64,000 nt of DNA from Kyrpidia tusciae DSM 2912 (GTDB lineage: Bacteria > Bacillota > Bacilli > Kyrpidiales > Kyrpidiaceae): positions 1,054,001 to 1,118,000 of the forward strand of contig NC_014098.1 of NCBI RefSeq assembly GCF_000092905.1. Direction: 5' to 3'. This document shows, piece after piece, positions 35,308 to 43,450 of the stretch. A program made the position numbers and the translations under genes. Below the pieces are notes generated by a model. That model was not told the DNA's origin. It did not search any database and was given only the letters and a program-made list of their open reading frames with translations. Numbering within the stretch: position 1 is the first letter of the stretch; every line of letters begins with the position of its first letter.

Positions 35308-36399
35308 TCACTCGGCGAGAAAAATGTCCAGAATCCGAATGCTTGCCCGGCCGTCCCCGTACGGGTGTGTCCACCCCCGGGGAGCCTGGGCCATCATTGA
35401 CACCGCCTCGACGATGGTGTCTGGATGGTATCCCGCCAGGCGATTGGATCCGATGGCCAAAGTTTCCGGCCGCTCGGTGTTCTCCCGCAGCGTGACGCAG
35501 GGAACGCCGAGCATACACGCTTCCTCTTGGAGTCCTCCGCTGTCGGTGAGCACGACGGCCGCCTGGGATTGCAAAGCCAAAGAAGCAAAAACGTCTACCG
35601 GGGGGAAGACCACTTGCATGCCCGGGATGCCGTAAAATCGCTCGAGCCAGCCGTATTCGATCAGCCGCCCCCGGGTTCGGGGGTGAAGGGTGCAAACGAT
35701 GGTCAAGCCCATCTCTTTCCCAACCCTCTCGATCCCTTGGATCAAAAGATCCATGCGTTCCCGTTGGTCCGTATTCTCCTGCCGGTGCAGCGTCAGATAG
35801 ACGTACGCGCCAGATTTGAGATGAAGTTCCTTCAAGATCGGATGTTCCGCCAAGCCCGGTCGGAGGAACTCAATGGCGTCTGCAGCCGTTTGGCCGGTGT
35901 AGTAGACCCCATTTTCGATTCCCTCAGCCCGAAGGTTGTCCACCGCCGCAGGGGTAGGGGCAAAAAGATGGGTGGCGATGTGATCCGCGAGAACCCGATT
36001 GACCTCCTCGGGCATGGTGCGGTCAAAGCTGCGAAGTCCCGCCTCGACGTGGCCGACCGGCAGATTGAGTTTGGCGGCCGCCAGGGCACCGCCCAAGGTG
36101 GTGTTGGTGTCGCCGTGCACGAGGACGGCCCGAATGTCTTCTTGCAGAATGTACGCCTCGAATCGTTCTAAGATGCGTGCCGTGACTTCGCCGTGCCGCC
36201 CGGACCCCACCCGCAGATTGACGTGGGGATCGGGAAGTTGGAATTGGTCAAAAATCGCCCGATCCATGGCGTGGTCGTAATGTTGGCCACTGTGGACCAG
36301 GCGATAGTCGACCTTTCTCCTCTCACATTCCCGAATCACCGGTGCCATCTTGATGATTTCCGGACGGGTCCCGACGATGATGGCGAATCGTTTGCCCAT
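35308..36399 (-). CDS. wecB: UDP-N-acetylglucosamine 2-epimerase (non-hydrolysing)
   Basis: This 363-residue GT-B fold enzyme interconverts UDP-GlcNAc and UDP-ManNAc for teichoic-acid linkage units or other wall polymers (MnaA in Bacilli). The N-terminal VGTRPEIIKMAPVI, HGDTNTTLGG and HVEAGLRS and late TDSGGLQEEA motifs are all present. The ATG at 36399 gives the standard N-terminus but has a weak ribosome binding site; an upstream TTG is possible. It is followed by the YerB-like lipoprotein gene. Confidence 0.93.
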   Translation of the reverse strand: MGKRFAIIVGTRPEIIKMAPVIRECERRKVDYRLVHSGQHYDHAMDRAIFDQFQLPDPHVNLRVGSGRHGEVTARILERFEAYILQEDIRAVLVHGDTNTTLGGALAAAKLNLPVGHVEAGLRSFDRTMPEEVNRVLADHIATHLFAPTPAAVDNLRAEGIENGVYYTGQTAADAIEFLRPGLAEHPILKELHLKSGAYVYLTLHRQENTDQRERMDLLIQGIERVGKEMGLTIVCTLHPRTRGRLIEYGWLERFYGIPGMQVVFPPVDVFASLALQSQAAVVLTDSGGLQEEACMLGVPCVTLRENTERPETLAIGSNRLAGYHPDTIVEAVSMMAQAPRGWTHPYGDGRASIRILDIFLAE

Positions 36400-36583
36400 G
36401 ATGTGCGCAACCCGCTTTCTGGCAGAGACTGTCGCAATGCGACACAAAACTGGGATCAGTGTAGCACAGCGGAGATGGTTTGACTATAGATTCCTGTCTA
36501 TTTTACGGAACCCGAAGCTACTCCTTGCGGTGTCGTCGTGGTACAATTTAAAGCTATAAAGCGTTGTGAGAAGAGGGCGAATC

Positions 36584-37393
36584 ATGCGGTTGGTGATCGA
36601 CAGGGTAGGGAAAACCTTTGTGGACAAAAATGGCCGGCAGACGGTGGCCCTGGAAAACATTGATTTGACGATCTCCGAAGAGGAGTTTGTCGCCATCGTC
36701 GGCCCGAGTGGCTGCGGCAAATCGACCCTATTGAACATGGTCGCAGGCCTGATGTCCCCGACCAGCGGGGAGATCTATTTTGCATCTGGAGAAAGGGAGA
36801 TGGGGGGAGGGGAATCCCGGGCTTCGACGTCACCCCGTGTGGCTGTGGTTTTTCAAGAAGTGGCGCTTTTCCCCTGGCGGACGGTGTTGAAAAATGTCGA
36901 ATTCGGACTGGAACAGCTCGGGGTGGGGCGCCGAGAGCGGCGGGAAATCGCCAAAAGTTATGTGGAGATGGTGGGGCTCGCCGGATTTGAGCAGAGCTAC
37001 CCACACCAACTGTCTGGGGGAATGAGGCAAAGGGCCGGCATCGCCCGGGCTTTGGCGATTCGCCCGGATTTGCTTGTGATGGACGAGCCTCTGTCGGCCC
37101 TGGACGCGCAAACGCGGGTGATCATGCAGGAGGAGCTCGTAAAACTGTGGGAAAAAGCCCGGCACAAAACTCTCTACGTGACCCACAACATCGAGGAAGC
37201 CGTCTATCTCGCCGACCGGGTGGTGGTCCTGTCCCGGCGCCCGGGCCGCATCATCCGCACCCTGTCCATCGAATTGCCCCGGGGCGCCCGGCAGGAGCCC
37301 GGGCATAGGCGGGAGATCGGCGACTATGTCCAATCGATCTGGGGACTGATTCGCGAAGACGCCGAGAAAGCCATGATGGAAGGGGCGGAATAA
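36584..37393 (+). CDS. ABC transporter ATPase, nitrate/sulfonate/taurine (SsuB) type
   Basis: This 269-residue ATPase has a complete motif set: Walker A GPSGCGKST, Q-loop VFQEVALFPW, signature LSGGMRQR, Walker B LLVMDEPLSALD and switch THNIEEA. It overlaps the next gene by one base (TAATG). An extended -10 TGGTACAAT at 36538-36546 is a likely promoter. Together with the permease and lipoprotein it forms an importer for an organosulfur, nitrate or thiamine-precursor-like solute; the sequence does not fix which. Confidence 0.92.
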   Translation: MRLVIDRVGKTFVDKNGRQTVALENIDLTISEEEFVAIVGPSGCGKSTLLNMVAGLMSPTSGEIYFASGEREMGGGESRASTSPRVAVVFQEVALFPWRTVLKNVEFGLEQLGVGRRERREIAKSYVEMVGLAGFEQSYPHQLSGGMRQRAGIARALAIRPDLLVMDEPLSALDAQTRVIMQEELVKLWEKARHKTLYVTHNIEEAVYLADRVVVLSRRPGRIIRTLSIELPRGARQEPGHRREIGDYVQSIWGLIREDAEKAMMEGAE

Positions 37394-38217
37394 TGGGGAT
37401 AAGCGTCGAATCTTTTTCTGGAACAGAGCAAAAACACCCGATTCGGAATCGAATGGAGTTTTTGGAACGTCCGGTCCCGGGTTGGGTGGCCCCCCTCGGC
37501 ATCCTCATCCTTCTCGGGGCGTGGCAAGGGGTGTCCATGGCGGGGTGGGTGTCGGCCAGCGCACTCCCCGCGCCATCGGACATCCTCCGGGACGGCTGGG
37601 AGATGGTCCGGGGGGGCGAGCTGTGGCCCGAACTCTATGCGAGCCTCGTGCGGATTGTACTCGGATTTGTGATTGGCGCCGCTGCCGGGGTGACGATCGG
37701 GGTCCTCCTCGGGATTTCCCGCTTGGCGGAAGCGGTGGGACTCCCGGTGGTCAACAGTCTCTACCCAATCCCGAAGATCGCGATTCTTCCTCTCATTATG
37801 TTGTGGCTCGGCATTGGAGAGATCTCCAAAGTGACGGTCATCGCCGTGGGCGTGGCCTTCCCGATGATTTTCAACACTTACTCCGGGGTTCGTAACGCAG
37901 ATCCCCTTCTGGTCAAGGCGGCGGTGAGCTTTGGCGCCGGGCGGGGCGACCTCATTCGGAAGGTGATTCTTCCCGGGGCTTTACCGACGATTGTCGCCGG
38001 GCTTCGGATCTCCGTGGGCACGTCCTTGTTGCTCCTGGTGGCGGCGGAGATGATCGCGGCGGAACACGGGATTGGGGCACTCATTCTCAAATATTCGAAT
38101 TTGATGATGACCACCCGGGTGATGGTCGGGGTGGTGGTGCTCAGCATTCTCGGGCTTTTGTTCAATCGCTTGTTGTCATACCTGGAACACAAATGGATCC
38201 CCTGGAAACACGCGTAG
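37393..38217 (+). CDS. ABC transporter permease, SsuC/TauC type
   Basis: This 274-residue BPD-transport membrane protein has about six helices. The EAA-like loop is AVSFGAGRGDLIRKVILPGALPTIVAGLRI around residue 175-205. Its start shares a base with the ATPase stop. It is the membrane channel of the SsuBCA-type importer. Confidence 0.92.
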   Translation: MGISVESFSGTEQKHPIRNRMEFLERPVPGWVAPLGILILLGAWQGVSMAGWVSASALPAPSDILRDGWEMVRGGELWPELYASLVRIVLGFVIGAAAGVTIGVLLGISRLAEAVGLPVVNSLYPIPKIAILPLIMLWLGIGEISKVTVIAVGVAFPMIFNTYSGVRNADPLLVKAAVSFGAGRGDLIRKVILPGALPTIVAGLRISVGTSLLLLVAAEMIAAEHGIGALILKYSNLMMTTRVMVGVVVLSILGLLFNRLLSYLEHKWIPWKHA

Positions 38218-38273
38218 ACTGCCAACGCCGGACCGGCGGGGCGGGTCAATTCTTAAACACAGAGGTGGCCGAC

Positions 38274-39341
38274 GTGGGAAAAACAAGAATGCGAATGATT
38301 GCGGGAACGGGGCTTGTCGCCCTGTTGGCGCTTGGCCTCACGGCCTGCGGATCCGGGGCGGCGCCCTCAGGGGGGACGGCTCCCTCCGGGACCTCCGGTG
38401 GCAAAACAACGGTGACGGTGGGCACGACCCCTTTGGTCAGCTCAGCCCCTTTATACCTCGCCAAGGACATGGGATTCTGGGATAAGTACGGTATTCAGGT
38501 CGATCTCAAAACGTTTCAAGCGGCTCAGCCCATCAGTGTCGCAACCGCCGCCGGGGACCTGGATGTCTCGGCCACCGGCGTGACGGCGAGCCTTTTCAAT
38601 TTGTACGAAGGCGGTAAAAAGATGTATCTGGTGGCCGATAAGGGTAGGATTTGGCCCGGCCAACATTTTCAGGCGTTTCTCGTGAGCAACAAGGCCTGGG
38701 ATGCCGGCCTGACCTCCGCCCAAGGGCTCAAAGGGAAAAAGGTCGGAATTTCCCAGACCGGCTCGACTTTTGATTATTTGCTCGGAAAATACCTGGAGCA
38801 AAACGGCATGAAGTTGTCCGACGTCACAAGGACGCCCCTGGGAGAATTGACCAACATGGCCTCGGCTTTGGAGAGCGGCCAGGTGGATGCCGCCATTCTG
38901 CCCCAGCCTTTTGCGGATAAATTGTTAAACAGCCACAAAGCCCACCTGTTGGTGTGGCTGGATGATGAGGTGAAAACCGACCTATTGGCAGTGGCCTATT
39001 CGCCGAAATTCGCCCAGAACCGCGACGCCGCCGTGCGTTTTATGGAAGGGTACATCGAGTCCACAAAATGGTACATGGACCACGTGTTCAACGCCAAAAA
39101 CCCCAAGGACCCCGATTATCAAAAGGCTTTGTCGATTATTGGGAAATACACCTCAGAACAGCCCGATCAGGTGGCGAAGGAACTGGTGTATGTGGACCCC
39201 CAGGGGGCACTTTGGGCGGACAACATTCAAGAACAGTTGGACTGGTATAAAGCTCAGGGATTCGTGAAAGGAAATGTACAGGCAAAAGATGTTATAGATA
39301 CGTCTTTCCAACAGGAGGCGCTCAAAAAGCTTGGCCAGTGA
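38274..39341 (+). CDS. ABC transporter substrate-binding lipoprotein, SsuA/NMT1 type
   Basis: This 355-residue lipoprotein has a signal peptide with lipobox LTAC (Cys25) and then the periplasmic-binding fold of the NMT1/SsuA group (VTVGTTPLVSSAPLYLAKDMGFW). The GTG at 38274 has GAGGTGG upstream; a later ATG at 38289 is possible. It is the last gene of the importer operon. Its stop codon ends inside the 9-bp target duplication of the insertion sequence that follows, so the operon's original 3' flank was split from it without harming the protein. Confidence 0.92.
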   Translation: MGKTRMRMIAGTGLVALLALGLTACGSGAAPSGGTAPSGTSGGKTTVTVGTTPLVSSAPLYLAKDMGFWDKYGIQVDLKTFQAAQPISVATAAGDLDVSATGVTASLFNLYEGGKKMYLVADKGRIWPGQHFQAFLVSNKAWDAGLTSAQGLKGKKVGISQTGSTFDYLLGKYLEQNGMKLSDVTRTPLGELTNMASALESGQVDAAILPQPFADKLLNSHKAHLLVWLDDEVKTDLLAVAYSPKFAQNRDAAVRFMEGYIESTKWYMDHVFNAKNPKDPDYQKALSIIGKYTSEQPDQVAKELVYVDPQGALWADNIQEQLDWYKAQGFVKGNVQAKDVIDTSFQQEALKKLGQ

Positions 39342-39349
39342 TGCCGGGC
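39341..39349. repeat. Target-site duplication, left copy
   Basis: The 9-bp ATGCCGGGC here is repeated at 42016-42024 on the other side of the insertion sequence. Its first base is the last base of the lipoprotein stop codon. Confidence 0.85.
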
Positions 39350-39370
39350 CAGTGCTGACGCATGAACCGG
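39350..39370 (+). repeat. Left terminal inverted repeat of the insertion sequence
   Basis: It begins CAGTGCTGAC and is perfectly complementary to 41995-42015. Confidence 0.93.
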
Positions 39371-39494
39371 GAAGCCCTTGGGACGCTTGACTTCAGAGCG
39401 CGTCTCAAGAAAATTTGATTGCAAATACGACTGGACAGTTTTGAGCCCATCTGAGATGATAACCTTGGAGATGATGTCGAGAGGTGAGTCTCAG

Positions 39495-40403
39495 ATGGAC
39501 GTACCCTTTTGGATTGGCGACCGAGAGTTTCGCGAGGCGGACCTGGAATTGATTCGAAACACGGTCCAGCGGTTTTCCCGCTTGAGTCGAGAGGAAATCG
39601 CGGCGACCTTGTGTGAGAATCTGCCGTGGAAGTCCCCGAATGGCCGGCTGAAAGTCGAAGCCTGCCACAAGCTGCTTCTAAAACTCGAGCAAAAAGGAGT
39701 GATTACTCTTCCGCCCTTGCGAGCCCAGGGTCCCCGAGGGTGCCGGGAACGAAGAGGGGGGGTGGTACAAACCCAGCTTCAGGCGTGCCTGCGGGATGTC
39801 CTTCCGGTCATCGTGGAGCCGGTCCGTCCGGAAGAACGGGCAGACTGGAACGCGACCATGGCGACGTATCACCCGTTGGGGTACCTTCGTGGGATCGGGG
39901 CCCGCATCCAGTACTGGATCCGGGCACAGGGGCCAAACGGACCGGTCATTGTGGGGGCGATGTTGTTTGGGGCTGCGGCGAAGGCCCTGGCTGCACGGGA
40001 TCAGTGGATCGGATGGACGGCGGAGCAGCGCAGGCGGTATCGCCCACGAATCGTGAACAACAATCGGTTTCTGATTCTGCCGGGTGTACAGATTCCCCAT
40101 CTGGCCAGTCATGCGCTTGCGTTGGCGGCCCGGCGGATTCGAGCGGATTGGAAGGCGCGCTATGGGTTTGAACCGGTTCTTTTGGAGACGTTTATCGAAC
40201 CCCAATATCCAGGGACTTGCTACCGAGCGGCCAACTGGATCGAGATCGGGAAGACGGCGGGACGAGGAAGACAGGATCGATTCTTCGAGTATGGAACGTC
40301 CGTGAAATCGATCTGGGTCTATCCGCTGGTGCGGGACTGGCGGAAGCGGTTGGTCGAACCCTTTCCACAGCTTGTGGAAGACGAGTGGGGGGAATCGAGA
40401 TGA
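39495..40403 (+). CDS. DUF4338 / DruA-like protein of an insertion sequence
   Basis: This 302-residue protein carries the DUF4338 domain also found in DruA of the Druantia anti-phage system. Characteristic blocks are RDQWIGWTAEQRRR, IVNNNRFLILPGVQIPHLASH and LLETFIEP followed by YRAANWIEIGKTAGRGRQD. An upstream extension to a TTG at 39378 is open, but the ATG at 39495 has GAGAGGTGAG in place. It overlaps the transposase gene by 4 bp inside the same mobile element. It is most likely a transposition accessory protein, not a stand-alone defence protein; its activity is unknown. Confidence 0.88.
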   Translation: MDVPFWIGDREFREADLELIRNTVQRFSRLSREEIAATLCENLPWKSPNGRLKVEACHKLLLKLEQKGVITLPPLRAQGPRGCRERRGGVVQTQLQACLRDVLPVIVEPVRPEERADWNATMATYHPLGYLRGIGARIQYWIRAQGPNGPVIVGAMLFGAAAKALAARDQWIGWTAEQRRRYRPRIVNNNRFLILPGVQIPHLASHALALAARRIRADWKARYGFEPVLLETFIEPQYPGTCYRAANWIEIGKTAGRGRQDRFFEYGTSVKSIWVYPLVRDWRKRLVEPFPQLVEDEWGESR

Positions 40404-41815
40404 CGCTTCGGAATCCCGAGTCGATTCACCCCTGGACCCTTCCGAATCGGAAAAGCTCGTATCGAAACAGCGAGGAGGAGCGAGCGGACCGGCAAACGGC
40501 CGTGGAAGCCCAGTTGCCGGTTTGGCGAGCGTTGTTGCCGGGCTTGATGGAGAAGTTTTCGCGGATTGCCGACCCCCGACGTCCAGGGAGCATTCGGCAC
40601 AAACTGACTGTGCTTCTGACGTTTGGGCTGTTTATGTTTATCTTTCAGTATGCCTCCCGCAGAAGAGCCAATCGGGAACTGACGCGTCCAACGTTTTGGG
40701 AACACTTTCGGGAGATCTTTCCGGAGGTGGAAACCATCCCGCATATGGACACGGTGCAGCGGATCTTGGAACGGATCAATCCGGGGGAGCTCGAGGAGGT
40801 GATGACGGCGACGGTGAAGCGCCTTCTGCGGTCGGGACGACTGAAGGCGCTGTTGGTCGAGAAGCAATACGTGATCGCCATAGACGGCACCCAAAAGGCG
40901 AGTCGGGGGCAGCCCTGGGCCTCGGAGGCTTTGCATCGTCGGCACGGGGAGAACCAGGCCTCGTCCATGGCCTATGCCCTGGAGGCCAGCCTTGTCAGCC
41001 CTCAAGGGGTGGTCCTCCCGTTTCTCACGGAGTTTTGCGAGAATGCGGCTGAGCAGCAGGAGTTCGAGAAGCAAGACAGTGAACTGAAGGCCTGCAAACG
41101 GCTGCTGACCCGCCTGCGCAAGATGTTTCCCAAATTGCGGATCTTGGTGGTGGCTGACGGGCTGTACCCCAACGGGCCGATGATGGCGCTGTGTCGGGAT
41201 CTGCATCTGGACTTTATGTTTGTCCTGCCCCAAAGCTGTTTGCCCAGTGTGTGGGAAGAGGTCAAAGGCTTGAGAAAGATCGAACCCAACGAGCGGAGAC
41301 ACCGGTGGGGCAATCGCGAGCAAATCTTTTGGTGGATCAATCAGATCGACTATGATTTCAGGGAGGCTTCCGGGGCGCACCGTCGGCTTAAGGTGCATGT
41401 CGTGGGATGTACAGAGTTTTGGGAAGAGGGGGGGAAGCAGCAGGAGGCGCATTGGGCGTGGGTGTCCGGGCAGCCGCTGACGGCACAAAATGTGGTGAAC
41501 CGCTGCAATCGTGCGGCACGCCACCGATGGGACATTGAGGAACAGATCCTGACGGAGAAGCACCGGGGATACGCGTATGAGCACCTGTACTCCACCGACT
41601 GGACGGCGATGCGAAACTGGCACGTGCTGATGCACCTCGGCCATCTGGTGAACGTCATGGCCTTGCATACCGAAGGGCTGATGAAGAAAGTGCGGGAACT
41701 GGGCTTTAGCGGGACGTTGAAGTTTTTGTACGAAAGCTGGACGCAGGGGTGGATGGATCGGGACTGGCTGCTGGCGCGTTGCCAAGGTCCTCCGCGGCTG
41801 ACGATGGCGTTTTAA
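40400..41815 (+). CDS. DDE-type transposase
   Basis: This 471-residue transposase has acidic residues in the RNase H-like order: Asp162 in AIDGTQ, Asp253 in VADGLY, and a Glu in RHRWDIEEQ near residue 380. The start overlaps the stop of the DruA-like gene (ATGA). It lies within perfect terminal repeats, so it is the enzyme that mobilises the element. The family resembles H-repeat or ISNCY-type transposases, but I could not fix the group. Confidence 0.88.
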   Translation: MTLRNPESIHPWTLPNRKSSYRNSEEERADRQTAVEAQLPVWRALLPGLMEKFSRIADPRRPGSIRHKLTVLLTFGLFMFIFQYASRRRANRELTRPTFWEHFREIFPEVETIPHMDTVQRILERINPGELEEVMTATVKRLLRSGRLKALLVEKQYVIAIDGTQKASRGQPWASEALHRRHGENQASSMAYALEASLVSPQGVVLPFLTEFCENAAEQQEFEKQDSELKACKRLLTRLRKMFPKLRILVVADGLYPNGPMMALCRDLHLDFMFVLPQSCLPSVWEEVKGLRKIEPNERRHRWGNREQIFWWINQIDYDFREASGAHRRLKVHVVGCTEFWEEGGKQQEAHWAWVSGQPLTAQNVVNRCNRAARHRWDIEEQILTEKHRGYAYEHLYSTDWTAMRNWHVLMHLGHLVNVMALHTEGLMKKVRELGFSGTLKFLYESWTQGWMDRDWLLARCQGPPRLTMAF

Positions 41816-41994
41816 CAGGAATATCTTGCAACATCGTTCTGCGGGGGAGGGGAGGTGTAACCCCTGGGGATCCAATAATCAACAGAAATAGATTTTCCCG
41901 TTATTCAGGGCGATTCTCCTTTACAGGGACACCCTACAGGTAGAAGGGATTCAGAGTCCGGGGCCGCCTCAGCTGCCTCCGAATTTTTTCTACA

Positions 41995-42015
41995 CCGGTT
42001 CATGCGTCAGCACTG
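41995..42015 (-). repeat. Right terminal inverted repeat of the insertion sequence
   Basis: It is the exact reverse complement of 39350-39370. Confidence 0.93.
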
Positions 42016-42024
42016 ATGCCGGGC
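42016..42024. repeat. Target-site duplication, right copy
   Basis: ATGCCGGGC repeats the left flank at 39341-39349. Confidence 0.85.
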
Positions 42025-42032
42025 CCAGTTTC

Positions 42033-42062
42033 TTGACGTTTGGTCGGCCCGTTCGCTATCAT
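42033..42062 (+). promoter_or_regulatory. Promoter of hisS-aspS
   Basis: TTGACG and TATCAT are separated by 18 bp. The -35 starts 18 bp beyond the insertion sequence, so the element landed just upstream of the promoter and did not break it. Confidence 0.6.
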
Positions 42063-42095
42063 GAGGCTGAGTGGCAGGTGGATGTCAGTCCCGTC

Positions 42096-42119
42096 CCTGC
42101 GCCCCGGGGCGGGCTTTTT
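42096..42119 (+). terminator. GC hairpin with T-run in the hisS leader
   Basis: A GC-rich self-complementary core CGCCCCGGGGCG at 42100-42111 is followed by GGC and TTTTTG. It lies between the predicted promoter and hisS, where it could be an attenuator. It could equally be the original terminator of the SsuBCA operon, now separated from it by the insertion. No T-box sequence is visible. Confidence 0.5.
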
Positions 42120-42175
42120 GTTTGTGGGTGGGGGACGGGCCGACCCCGTCTCCCGTGGTGAAGGAGGGATTCGGG

Positions 42176-43450
42176 GTGTTGACACAGCGACCGCGGGGGA
42201 TGCACGACATCCTGCCCCAGGAGGCGTCCCTGTGGCATGAGATTGAGGAGGCGGCCCGGCGAATTTGTGCGCGATACGGTTTTTCGGAGGTGCGCACCCC
42301 GATTCTGGAGCACACGGAGTTGTTTCAGCGGGGGGTCGGAGAGAACACCGATATCGTGGAAAAAGAGATGTACACATTTAATGATCGCGGCGGCCGCAGC
42401 ATGACCCTGCGTCCGGAAGGCACGGCGGGGGCCGTTCGGGCTTATGTGGAACACAAGTTTTACGGTGGGCCGCAGCCCATCAAATGGTTTTATCTCGGCC
42501 CGATGTTTCGTTATGAGCGACCTCAGGCCGGACGGCAGCGCCAGTTTCACCAGTTCGGGGTCGAAGTGTTCGGGGTGGCGGACCCGGCCGTGGACGCCGA
42601 GGTGATTGCCCTGGGCCTGGATTTTTTGGAGGATATCGGCTTGGAAGGGCTGCGCCTGGAATTGAATAGCGTGGGCTGTCCCCAGTGCCGGCCGATGTAC
42701 CGGGAGCGCCTGCAGGCGTACTACCGACCGTTGCGAGAACAACTGTGTGAGGATTGCCGGGACCGATTGGAACGCAACCCATTGCGGCTACTCGATTGTA
42801 AGCGGGAGACCTGCAAGGCTCTTGCCGAGCGGGCGCCCAGGATCGAAGAGGCGCTGTGCGAGGAGTGCCGGGCCCATGACGAGGGGGTGCACCGCCATCT
42901 GGAAGCCGCCGGCATTGCCTACGAGATCAACCCCCGGCTCGTCAGGGGTCTCGATTATTATACCCGCACAGCCTTCGAAGTGGTGGAAGATGGAATCGGG
43001 GCCCAGGGCACGGTGCTGGGCGGAGGCCGTTACAACGGGTTGGTGGAGGAGCTGGGCGGCCCTTCGGTGCCCGGGATCGGCTTTGCCGCCGGGTTGGAGC
43101 GATTGATCTTGGCCCTTGAGCAGCGCCGGGGCGAGGGGACCTCCGAAACCGGTGTGGATGTGTTCGGCATCGCTCTCGGGGATGAGGCGTCGGTGGAGCT
43201 GACGGGGTGGCTGCGCCGCCTGCGGGCCTTGGGCTGTCGGGCGGAGCGGGGGTTCGAAGGGAAAAGCCTCAAAGCCCAGTTGAAGGCGGCGGACCGACTG
43301 GGTGCCCGGTGGGCTCTCATCCTGGGAGAGGAGGAGCGGCGCCGGGGCGTGGTGATGGTGAAAGATCTGGCGGGCGGTGAACAACGAGAGCTGCCCGTTT
43401 TGGAAGTGGAGTCATGGTGGAAGGAGACCGAGCATGGCACAGGCAGGTAA
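42176..43450 (+). CDS. hisS: Histidyl-tRNA synthetase
   Basis: This 424-residue class II synthetase charges tRNA-His. Motif 2 reads [18 protein letters not shown] and motif 3 [10 protein letters not shown]; the histidine-specific block [15 protein letters not shown] is present. The C-terminal anticodon-binding domain starts near 330. The GTG at 42176 has AAGGAGGG at ideal spacing. It overlaps aspS by 17 bp, the Bacillus arrangement. Confidence 0.96.
   Translation: MLTQRPRGMHDILPQEASLWHEIEEAARRICARYGFSEVRTPILEHTELFQRGVGENTDIVEKEMYTFNDRGGRSMTLRPEGTAGAVRAYVEHKFYGGPQPIKWFYLGPMFRYERPQAGRQRQFHQFGVEVFGVADPAVDAEVIALGLDFLEDIGLEGLRLELNSVGCPQCRPMYRERLQAYYRPLREQLCEDCRDRLERNPLRLLDCKRETCKALAERAPRIEEALCEECRAHDEGVHRHLEAAGIAYEINPRLVRGLDYYTRTAFEVVEDGIGAQGTVLGGGRYNGLVEELGGPSVPGIGFAAGLERLILALEQRRGEGTSETGVDVFGIALGDEASVELTGWLRRLRALGCRAERGFEGKSLKAQLKAADRLGARWALILGEEERRRGVVMVKDLAGGEQRELPVLEVESWWKETEHGTGR

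Larger units (their letters stand above)
39350..42015 (+). mobile_element. Complete 2,666-bp insertion sequence with DruA-like and DDE transposase genes
   Basis: Perfect 21-bp terminal inverted repeats (39350-39370 and 41995-42015) and a 9-bp direct repeat on both flanks define the element exactly. It carries two genes coupled by an ATGA overlap: a DUF4338/DruA-like protein and a DDE transposase. Both frames are intact and the repeats perfect, so the insertion looks recent and possibly still active. The family was not assigned with certainty. About 200 bp after the transposase are noncoding. Confidence 0.93.

Noticed and set aside
39495-40403. A Druantia anti-phage defence system
   Set aside because: The DUF4338 gene lies inside a bounded insertion sequence with a transposase, and no other Druantia genes (such as a large helicase) are present.
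40319-41875. A 518-codon frame antisense to the transposase
   Set aside because: Same reason: shadow of a clear DDE transposase gene between perfect inverted repeats.
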